From Muriicola jejuensis (GTDB lineage Bacteria; Bacteroidota; Bacteroidia; Flavobacteriales; Flavobacteriaceae), in contig NZ_JAABOP010000001.1 of NCBI RefSeq assembly GCF_010671595.1, positions 558,001-622,000 on the forward strand: a stretch of 64,000 bases of DNA. Direction: 5' to 3'. The position numbers and the translations under genes are program-made. Shown here one piece after another: positions 28,767-35,508 of this stretch. Positions within the stretch are counted from its first letter, which is position 1; the number at the start of each line of letters is the position of its first letter. The notes beneath the pieces are model-generated. The model did no database searches. It was given only the letters and a program-made list of their open reading frames with translations, and was not told the origin of the DNA.

Positions 28767-29591
28767 ATGAAGCAATATCACGAACTCCTCAGGCACGTTT
28801 TAGAGAAAGGCAACAAGAAAAGTGACCGCACCGGTACAGGCACTATCTCTGTATTCGGATACCAAATGCGGTTCGACCTCAGTGAGGGCTTTCCCATGGT
28901 GACCACCAAAAAACTGCACCTGAAGTCCATCATTTATGAATTACTCTGGTTCCTACAGGGGGATACCAATGTGAAGTACCTGCAGGAGAACGGGGTTCGG
29001 ATCTGGAACGAATGGGCCGATGAGAACGGGGACCTGGGTCCGGTGTATGGCTACCAGTGGCGCAACTGGAACGGAGACGGCATCGACCAGATCCAGCAAC
29101 TTATCACCACCCTTAAAAACAACCCAGACAGCAGAAGGATGCTGGTGGCGGCGTGGAATCCAAGCGTGCTGCCTGATTCATCCAAATCTTTCAGCGAGAA
29201 CGTCGCTGATGGGAAGGCAGCTCTGCCCCCCTGTCACGCTTTCTTCCAGTTCTATGTGGCCGATGGCAAACTCTCTTGCCAGCTCTACCAGCGAAGTGCG
29301 GATATTTTCCTGGGGGTCCCCTTTAACATCGCCTCCTACGCCCTGTTTACCCTCATGGTGGCCCAGGTTTGCGGATACGAGCCCGGAGAGTTCATTCACA
29401 CTTTCGGGGATGCCCATATCTACAACAACCACCTGGAGCAGATCGAACTGCAACTGAGCCGAGATATCAGGCCGTTACCCAAAATGGTACTTAACCCCGA
29501 GGTAAAGGACATCTTTGAATTCAAGTTTGAGGACTTCACCCTCCTGGATTACGATCCGCATCCCCATATTAAAGGAATGGTGGCTGTTTAA
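28767..29591 (+). CDS. thyA: Thymidylate synthase
   Basis: 274 residues; methylates dUMP with methylene-THF. The catalytic cysteine is in [12 protein letters not shown], followed by the dUMP-binding [19 protein letters not shown] choose ATG 28767 ([15 protein letters not shown]) because ThyA proteins begin here; ATG 28740 would add nine residues. DHF made here is recycled by folA at 32.7 kb. It is a single gene with a T-rich leader. Confidence 0.96.
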   Translation: MKQYHELLRHVLEKGNKKSDRTGTGTISVFGYQMRFDLSEGFPMVTTKKLHLKSIIYELLWFLQGDTNVKYLQENGVRIWNEWADENGDLGPVYGYQWRNWNGDGIDQIQQLITTLKNNPDSRRMLVAAWNPSVLPDSSKSFSENVADGKAALPPCHAFFQFYVADGKLSCQLYQRSADIFLGVPFNIASYALFTLMVAQVCGYEPGEFIHTFGDAHIYNNHLEQIELQLSRDIRPLPKMVLNPEVKDIFEFKFEDFTLLDYDPHPHIKGMVAV

Positions 29592-29657
29592 TTCAATTTT
29601 AAGGAAAATTGCCCCTATCATGAAATGCACATAGGTTTCTAATTATTAAATTAGTGC

Positions 29658-30515
29658 ATGATTCAGGTAGTTCGGTTTACTCTCTTTCTAGGTATTTTCT
29701 CTTCTTTTTATGGCCAGGAGGCTAAACCTTATAGTATAAAAGAGGTATCATCTACTCCTTATTTTGAGGAGCTGCCCTGTACCAATAAAGGGACTGAAGA
29801 ATGCTTTAATAATCAAATAAGAGCACATACCGTTGCAAATTTTGACTACCCAAAAAGTGCACTGGAAAATCAACTTTCAGGGATTGTGTATGTTCAATTT
29901 GTGGTTGACTCAATGGGCGTAATTGGCAATATCCGAACACGATCATTGGAAAAGGTTTTTGAGAATGAAGGTATGCGAATTGTTGAAGCGATCCCTAAAC
30001 TTCAACCAGCTATGTTAGACGGCAAACCTGTAGCAATGATCTATTCCTACCCAATAGAATTCAATCTTATACTAAATGATGAAATAGCTCAAAAACCAAC
30101 TGCACTATTAGTAACTTCGAATGAAGAGGTCGGTTCAACAGATATTGTTTCTTATAATACCGCTGCTGTATCGCCATTGTTTCAAGGATGTGAAAAGGAA
30201 AAAGATTGGTCAGCTTGTTTTAACGCAAAAATGGAAGAGAATTTTATGAAACAAATAACTACTTCTATTCGTCCTAATGGTAATATACATATAAAAGCTA
30301 AAGTCTATTTTGAGATAAATAAAAAAGGATCGATCATAAATCCTATTGTAGTTTCAGAAAACAAGAAAGTTGTCGAAATTCTTACCAAATATTTAAACAG
30401 TGGAGACATTCCTATTACATCAGCAAAAAACGCTCAAGGCAACGCAATAGATTCCTATTTCAATTATGACCTTACATTAGCCGGAATTAGAAGGTCGGTA
30501 AAAACTCGTAATTAA
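29658..30515 (+). CDS. Exported protein with TonB C-terminal-like domains
   Basis: 285 residues with a signal peptide (cleavage about FYGQ). Residues ~35-135 look like a TonB_C domain (FDYPKSALENQLSGIVYVQFVVDS). Residues ~165-275 contain a second degenerate copy: both parts start with a Cys...Cys pair (LPCTNKGTEECF and QGCEKEKDWSACF) followed by a strand with ...V.F.i...G. There is no membrane anchor, so it is not a normal TonB; similar soluble modules are frequent in Flavobacteria. Codon and base usage are clearly more AT-rich than thyA or the next gene, suggesting separate acquisition. Confidence 0.75.
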   Translation: MIQVVRFTLFLGIFSSFYGQEAKPYSIKEVSSTPYFEELPCTNKGTEECFNNQIRAHTVANFDYPKSALENQLSGIVYVQFVVDSMGVIGNIRTRSLEKVFENEGMRIVEAIPKLQPAMLDGKPVAMIYSYPIEFNLILNDEIAQKPTALLVTSNEEVGSTDIVSYNTAAVSPLFQGCEKEKDWSACFNAKMEENFMKQITTSIRPNGNIHIKAKVYFEINKKGSIINPIVVSENKKVVEILTKYLNSGDIPITSAKNAQGNAIDSYFNYDLTLAGIRRSVKTRN

Positions 30516-30551
30516 AAAAGTCAATAATCTGCTTAATCAAAATCAGCAGAC

Positions 30552-30594
30552 AAAAAAATCCGGAGCCATATGCTGACCCCGGATTATAATTTTT
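30552..30594. terminator. Bidirectional terminator
   Basis: AATCCGG (30557-30563) pairs with CCGGATT (30579-30585), with an A-run on the left and T-run on the right. It serves the convergent TonB-domain gene and the glycogen-binding-domain gene. Confidence 0.8.
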
Positions 30595-30608
30595 TCTAAT
30601 CTCCTGGA

Positions 30609-30905
30609 TTAAAGTTCCAGCACGGCGTTCTCAGCACCGGCGAAGTCGTTCCACTGATAACGGTCGGCCTCGGTCTCATTAACATAAGCGCCGTCTACCA
30701 GGTAGCGGAATTCATAGGAATTTTCCTTGGGAAGGTCGAATGTTCCTTTGAAGTTTCCGTTCTTTAATTTTTTCAGCATGCTGCCTTTGGGGTTCCAGTT
30801 ATTGAAATCTCCAACCACAGCTACTTTCTTAGCGTCCTCTGCAGGTACCGTAAAGGTTACCTTCACTACAGGTTTTGTTTTCAAGTATTGTTTAGTAATT
30901 GCCAT
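30609..30905 (-). CDS. Small stand-alone glycogen-binding (CBM48 / isoamylase early-set) domain protein
   Basis: 98 residues that are almost entirely one early-set beta-sandwich: VTFTVPAEDAKKVAVVGDFNNWNP, then FKGTFDLPKENSYEFRYLVDG. The FNNWNP and YEFRYLVDG motifs are the carbohydrate-binding signature shared with AMPK beta and glycogen branching enzymes. There is no catalytic domain and no signal peptide, so it is a cytosolic binder or regulator of unknown target. The ATG at 30905 was chosen over one nine codons upstream, because the upstream part overlaps the promoter. Confidence 0.85.
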   Translation of the reverse strand: MAITKQYLKTKPVVKVTFTVPAEDAKKVAVVGDFNNWNPKGSMLKKLKNGNFKGTFDLPKENSYEFRYLVDGAYVNETEADRYQWNDFAGAENAVLEL

Positions 30906-30929
30906 TTTAATCGGTTTTAAAATTCGAGG

Positions 30930-30961
30930 CAAAATTACTACATTAAAAGGCTCATTTCCAA
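30930..30961 (-). promoter_or_regulatory. Promoter of the CBM48-domain gene
   Basis: TTG (30959-30961), 21 bases, then TAATTTTG (30930-30937), matching TTG / N17-23 / TAnnTTTG. Confidence 0.6.
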
Positions 30962-31031
30962 TGATTAACGAATTATTATCAAATTCCTAATAATACCGTT
31001 ACAAAAAATTGACATCCACAATTTTCCACCT

Positions 31032-32156
31032 CTACTTTTCCGGACTAGTCAAGGAAGGATCTGCAGATTTCAGAATCTCTGTGAGCCGGTCGATCTCACT
31101 CTCATTATTGTACAGGTGAAAGCTCAAGCGTATCCCCCCTCCCCTTTGTGAGCAGCAGACCTCATTCCGAACCAGGTATTCGAACAAACGGTCGTCTCCC
31201 CTGATATTGAGGATATTACCGTGGACTTTCCTGCTGCCGACCTCTTCTCTCAGGAGGCCCAGGGATATGAGGCTCTCCATTGCCTTTTCGATAATACGGC
31301 TGTTGTACCTCTCGATATTGCCCGCACCCCAATCTGTAAGTCGGTTTACGGAGAATCCAAGACTCCCGAAACACAGGCTGTCCAGGTGGCCGGGCTCCAG
31401 GTGTTTCGGGAGACGGATCTGCCCCTTTTCCTCAAGGTTGCCGTTAACCGCGTTGAAACCGGTAGATTTTGGAAATAACCGACCTGAGGCTTTTTCAGAA
31501 AAAAGCATATACCCATTACCGGTACCCGCGAGCAACCATTTATACCCGCTTCCCCCCAGGACGTCCAGACCGGAAGTGTCAAAATTGAACTCATGGGCTC
31601 CGCAAAACTGGGTGCCGTCTGCGATAAGCAGGAGATCGGGATATTGATCCCTTAGGTACCTTATGAATTCAGGATCGATCCTGAGCCCGTTCTCCCATTG
31701 CACCAGACTGAAGGCCAACACATCAACACCTTCCTCTTTCAGCTTTTTATCTATTTGTTCTTCCAGGTCAAAATCCAGGGGTGCATAGGAGATGGGGAAC
31801 CCACGGCTCTCGAAGGGCCAGTTCACCGACGGGTAATCCGTTTTTAGCAACAACACCCTCGATTCACGGGGCAAGCCTTCCAGGAGTAAATTCAGGCCCA
31901 GCGAAAAATTCGGGAGAAGGGCGATCCGTTGGCGGTGGCACCCCAGGAATTTCCCCAGGGTATCCCTCACCCCGGAGATCATCTGGAAACTCTCCATCTT
32001 CATGTCACTCCCCCCTATGAGGAAGTCGAGATCGTGTTCCTGCCTCCATTCCAAAAGTTCCTCGGACATAAGGCCAATGGCAGCTGTGTTTGCGTAAAGG
32101 GTTTGCCCGGCCACAGGAAAGGATTTTCTCAGGACCTCAAAATTGATTGTCGACAT
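31032..32156 (-). CDS. PLP-dependent aminotransferase class V-fold protein
   Basis: 374 residues of the class V aminotransferase/cysteine desulfurase fold. The PLP lysine lies in GGSGYKWLLAGTGNG and the preceding aspartate in LLIADGTQFCGA. It lacks the conserved active-site cysteine loop of IscS/SufS, so it is more likely an epimerase/lyase/aminotransferase-like member; the substrate is unknown. The ATG at 32156 (MSTINFEVLRKSFP) is chosen because the longer frame runs into the divergent promoter. It is a single gene. Confidence 0.8.
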   Translation of the reverse strand: MSTINFEVLRKSFPVAGQTLYANTAAIGLMSEELLEWRQEHDLDFLIGGSDMKMESFQMISGVRDTLGKFLGCHRQRIALLPNFSLGLNLLLEGLPRESRVLLLKTDYPSVNWPFESRGFPISYAPLDFDLEEQIDKKLKEEGVDVLAFSLVQWENGLRIDPEFIRYLRDQYPDLLLIADGTQFCGAHEFNFDTSGLDVLGGSGYKWLLAGTGNGYMLFSEKASGRLFPKSTGFNAVNGNLEEKGQIRLPKHLEPGHLDSLCFGSLGFSVNRLTDWGAGNIERYNSRIIEKAMESLISLGLLREEVGSRKVHGNILNIRGDDRLFEYLVRNEVCCSQRGGGIRLSFHLYNNESEIDRLTEILKSADPSLTSPEK

Positions 32157-32254
32157 ATATAATATGAATGGTGCAGCCTTTTCCGAACTGTAAATTCTGC
32201 CCTTTTTCAATGGGTTTTGAATCCACATTCCTGAAGGGGAATTCGGAATTGGCC

Positions 32255-32262
32255 TATCTTTG
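32255..32262 (+). promoter_or_regulatory. -7 box for the 2TM-folA pair
   Basis: TATCTTTG, an exact consensus match. The RNA would start near 32268, so translation of the 2TM gene must begin at 32284 or 32314, not at the earliest ATG-like start. Confidence 0.5.
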
Positions 32263-32313
32263 TTGTTAAAGATAGCGATTCAGATGTTTTCAAAACATAG
32301 AAAGGAATCCGGA

Positions 32314-32673
32314 ATGGATCTGGAACAGCACGAACTGATAGAGCACGCCCAGGAGCGGATCAACCAAAAGAAGAACCTGTACAGGCATTTTGTGTGGTTT
32401 CTCATTGGGGCGGTAGGTCTGGTTCTGTTGAATAAGGTGTTCAACTATGGAGCCGAATACGATTGGTCTTATTGGGCCATTGGGTTATGGGGCATCTTGT
32501 TCCTGGTACATTTAGTCAACGTCTTTATCCTTTCTCCTTTTATGGGAAAGGACTGGGAAAGGTCACAGCGCGAAAAGCTGATCATCGCACAGAAAGAGAA
32601 AATAGCGGCCCTTCAAAAAGAGGTGGAAAAAGAGTTTCCCATTTCATCGGCCCCTAAAAAAAAAGCGGAATGA
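32314..32673 (+). CDS. 2TM domain-containing protein
   Basis: 119 residues with two predicted membrane helices (FVWFLIGAVGLVLLNKVF and YWAIGLWGILFLVHLVNVFIL) and a charged C-terminal helix (KLIIAQKEKIAALQKEVEKE). It matches the small 2TM family, which in Flavobacteria is often found on histidine kinases or alone. The ATG at 32314 has AAAGGA nine bases upstream; 32284 is an alternative. Its stop overlaps the folA start (ATGA), so the genes are coupled. Function unknown. Confidence 0.82.
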   Translation: MDLEQHELIEHAQERINQKKNLYRHFVWFLIGAVGLVLLNKVFNYGAEYDWSYWAIGLWGILFLVHLVNVFILSPFMGKDWERSQREKLIIAQKEKIAALQKEVEKEFPISSAPKKKAE

Positions 32674-33176
32674 GGAACATCATCATCATAGCCGCGGCCG
32701 CAGAGAACAATGCTTTGGGGAAGGACAACGATCTGTTATGGCACCTGCCCGACGATTTTAAACGCTTCAAGGCCATCACCACCGGGCACACCATCATCAT
32801 GGGAAGGAAGACCTTTGAAAGTTTTCCCAAACCCCTCCCGAACAGGTTTCATGTCATCATTACCAGAGACAGGTCTTATTCAACGCCACACGAGAAATGC
32901 GCCATCGTGCACTCCCTGAAGGAGGCCTACGCCCTGACTCAAAATGAAGAGACCGTCTATATCATCGGGGGTGGGGAGATCTACGCCCAGGCCATGGCCG
33001 ATGCCAACCTTTTGGAACTTACCCGGGTACATGCAACCTATGAGGCAGACACCTTCTTCCCGGAGATCGATCCCACTCAATGGGAACTTCTCAAGGAGGA
33101 GTTGCACCCTGCAGACGAGAGGCATGCCGTGCCCTTTACCTATCAAACCTACACCCGACGTCAGAAATCGAGATAA
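32670..33176 (+). CDS. folA: Dihydrofolate reductase
   Basis: 168 residues; reduces dihydrofolate from the thymidylate synthase reaction. Typical features are ALGKDNDLLWHLPDDFKRFK with the catalytic acid Asp, the NADPH-binding GRKTFESFPKPLPNR, and YIIGGGEIYAQA. It is coupled to the 2TM gene by a 4-base overlap and overlaps the convergent murI end by 16 bases. Confidence 0.96.
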   Translation: MRNIIIIAAAAENNALGKDNDLLWHLPDDFKRFKAITTGHTIIMGRKTFESFPKPLPNRFHVIITRDRSYSTPHEKCAIVHSLKEAYALTQNEETVYIIGGGEIYAQAMADANLLELTRVHATYEADTFFPEIDPTQWELLKEELHPADERHAVPFTYQTYTRRQKSR

Positions 33177-33943
33177 GAGACCTGGTAGTCTTCCCCTTTT
33201 AGGAAAAGAGACAGCAACTCAGGGTCTTTATTGGTGTAAAATTGGTGAATGGACCTTTCCTTCCTCCCAGAGAGGAGACTGTGTTTTTCCAGGATACGAA
33301 AGGTCTGCCTGGCCACTGCTTCCCCACAATCGATGATCCTGACCCTCTCCGGCAATTCCTCCCTCAGAAGGGGTATCAGATGGGGATAATGCGTACATCC
33401 CAGCACGAGGTGGTCTATCCCCGAAGCGACCATGGGCTGAATGTACTTTCGGATCAGGGCGCGTGTTTCTTCTGCCTGGGCCTTTCCCTGCTCAATGAGC
33501 TCCACCAGTCCTGTACCTTCCTGTTCAAGGATCTCTATATGTGAGGCGTGGTTTTTCGCGGTGCTGTGAAAAAGTTCACTGCTGAGGGTTCCCCGGGTGG
33601 CGAGCACGCCGACCTTACCCGAAGAGGATCCGAGTGCGGCTGGTTTTATCGCAGGCTCTATCCCGATAAAAGGTATGGGATACGTGGCCCTGAGGTGGTC
33701 AATGGCATTGGTGGTGGCCGTATTGCAAGCCACTACGATGAGTTTACAGCCCTTTTTGAGCAGCAGCTCGGTGTTCTTGATACTCAGGTCCAGGATCTGT
33801 CCGGGCCTTTTTTCTCCATAGGGTGCGTTCTTGCTATCTGCGAGGTAGATAGTATCCTCGGAGGGCAGTTTTGCTCTGAGTTCTTTCCAGATGGATATCC
33901 CTCCTACCCCTGAATCAAAAATCCCAATGGGCCTGTTGTCCAA
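33161..33943 (-). CDS. murI: Glutamate racemase
   Basis: 260-residue racemase supplying D-glutamate for peptidoglycan. The two catalytic cysteines are in VACNTATT and LGCTHYPHL, and the start IGIFDSGVGGISI is the family signature. It lies downstream of the ompH pair as in other Flavobacteria but is separated from them by a terminator. Confidence 0.96.
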   Translation of the reverse strand: MDNRPIGIFDSGVGGISIWKELRAKLPSEDTIYLADSKNAPYGEKRPGQILDLSIKNTELLLKKGCKLIVVACNTATTNAIDHLRATYPIPFIGIEPAIKPAALGSSSGKVGVLATRGTLSSELFHSTAKNHASHIEILEQEGTGLVELIEQGKAQAEETRALIRKYIQPMVASGIDHLVLGCTHYPHLIPLLREELPERVRIIDCGEAVARQTFRILEKHSLLSGRKERSIHQFYTNKDPELLSLFLKGEDYQVSYLDF

Positions 33944-33984
33944 AATCTATCCTGTTTTATTCAACGTTTCTCCCTGTAAAAATA

Positions 33985-34015
33985 AAAAAACCGTCCTCTG
34001 CAGGACGGTTTTTTA
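33985..34015. terminator. Strong terminator after the second ompH gene
   Basis: Perfect 10-bp stem AAACCGTCCT / AGGACGGTTT with loop CTGC, flanked by A- and T-runs. Confidence 0.93.
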
Positions 34016-34032
34016 ACGGGATTGTTTTGCGA

Positions 34033-34542
34033 TCAGAATCCCAGTTCCTTTTTTACTTCCGGAAGGAGATCCTTCCCCTTGGCAACGATGAGTCCGCCTC
34101 CCTGGGTAGAATCCATCACGTATTCGATGCCCTGGGCAGCAGCGACCTTTTCGATGGCTGCCATGGCCTTTTCAGAGATCGGCTGGAACAGTTCTGCCTG
34201 TTTCTTGGCCAGCTCCTGCTGTGCAGCCTGCTGGGCCTCACCTATATTCCTTTCATATCCCTGGAGCTCTATGGCCCTCTTTTCGTTCTCTTCCTTTGTT
34301 TTGGCAGAAGCCTCGCTCTGGTATTGGGTATACTTATTGCGAAGTTCTGTCATTGAACTCTCAATATCGGCTTTGTAGGTTTCCTGCAATTTCTTCAGTT
34401 CTGCCTGGGCCGACTTCATCTCCGGCATAGCCGACAAGAGATCAGTTACATTGATGTGAGCAACTTTGCTCTGTGCGTTTACGAACCCCGTAGCGGCAAC
34501 GAATAATATGATGGCTACTGCTACTTTCTTCAAGTGTTTCAT
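34033..34542 (-). CDS. OmpH/Skp family periplasmic chaperone
   Basis: 169 residues. Signal peptide (cleavage near VNAQ), then VAHINVTDLLSAMPEM and a long coiled-coil (about residues 45-130), ending with EYVMDSTQGGGLIVAKG, the typical Skp body strand. It guards unfolded outer-membrane proteins on their way to BamA, encoded two genes upstream on the same strand. It is the smaller of two adjacent paralogues. Confidence 0.93.
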   Translation of the reverse strand: MKHLKKVAVAIILFVAATGFVNAQSKVAHINVTDLLSAMPEMKSAQAELKKLQETYKADIESSMTELRNKYTQYQSEASAKTKEENEKRAIELQGYERNIGEAQQAAQQELAKKQAELFQPISEKAMAAIEKVAAAQGIEYVMDSTQGGGLIVAKGKDLLPEVKKELGF

Positions 34543-34577
34543 GACTTTAAATTTACTATTTGAGTGTTAATTGAATT

Positions 34578-35414
34578 CTAATTTTGGTTTACTGTATCTT
34601 TTTTCTGTTCGGTCTGCTTGACCCTTTCTTCTTCCTTTTCCTTGCGTTTGGCTTCGCGTTCCTCTAAGAGTTTCTTTCTCCTTTCCTCATAGGCCTTTTT
34701 CCTTTCCTCTCTGAGCTTGAGTTGTTCAGCCCTTTTTTCATCTGCCGTCTGCCTTCGGAGGGAATCAGCTTCCTGGGCCTTTTCCAGTCTTTCCCGAAGA
34801 GCGTCGGTCAATTCCTCTTCCTCCTCTTCGGCTTCTGCTTCGAAGGCTGCCAACCTGGCTTTTTCATCAGCCTTGTTCGGTTTGCTCACCCTTCGTGTCC
34901 GGGCGATCCCTCTCAGCACTAATTCGCTGATATCGTGCCTTTTTTCGGAGTACAACATTACGACATCCGCAGATTTATCGAAAATAAAATCGTACTTTTT
35001 ATTGGCCCCGATCGCCTGTACTTCGTTGAATACCTGGTCCTGTATCGGCTGGATCAACCTTTGCTTCTGAAGCACCAGGTCGCCATTGGGTCCGAACCGG
35101 TTTTGCTGGTATTCCAGCATCTCCTTTTCCAGGATCTGTATCTCTTCGGTCCGTTCTGCGATCAGTTCGTTCGTAAGCAGTACTTTTTCAGCCATCAGGT
35201 CCTTCTTCATCTGATCGATCACCGCCTGTTTCTCTTCAATCTCCAGTTTCCAGCGCTGCACCCTGTTCTCGAGTTGCTCATTCGCCTCCCGATACTCCTC
35301 TACATTTTCCAGGATATACTCCATGTCTACGTATCCGATCCTAACACCCCGCTGAGCAAAGGTGCTGGAAGCGGCCAGGAACACAACCATAATTAAAAGA
35401 ACGTTTGTCTTCAT
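34578..35414 (-). CDS. OmpH/Skp family protein with long charged C-terminal tail
   Basis: 278 residues. Signal peptide (cleavage near TFAQ), then VRIGYVDMEYILENVEEYRE, a coiled coil and the core YDFIFDKSADVVMLYSE. The core ends near residue 165. The remaining ~110 residues are a very charged Glu/Lys/Arg helix with repeated EERKK/KRKEKEEE units, absent from the paralogue 35 bases downstream. The tail could act as a periplasmic spacer or bind other envelope parts. Confidence 0.9.
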   Translation of the reverse strand: MKTNVLLIMVVFLAASSTFAQRGVRIGYVDMEYILENVEEYREANEQLENRVQRWKLEIEEKQAVIDQMKKDLMAEKVLLTNELIAERTEEIQILEKEMLEYQQNRFGPNGDLVLQKQRLIQPIQDQVFNEVQAIGANKKYDFIFDKSADVVMLYSEKRHDISELVLRGIARTRRVSKPNKADEKARLAAFEAEAEEEEEELTDALRERLEKAQEADSLRRQTADEKRAEQLKLREERKKAYEERRKKLLEEREAKRKEKEEERVKQTEQKKDTVNQN

Positions 35415-35448
35415 GTTACTCAGATTTAGTACATAGAAAATATCGTGC

Positions 35449-35456
35449 CAAAATTA
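35449..35456 (-). promoter_or_regulatory. -7 box for the ompH pair
   Basis: TAATTTTG, an exact consensus match 35 bases before the first ompH. It suggests the pair has its own promoter in addition to readthrough from bamA. Confidence 0.45.
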
Positions 35457-35508
35457 CTAAAACTTTTAGTATGAGCGCTTTACCTTTTTATCGGGAAGTT
35501 GAAAAAGC

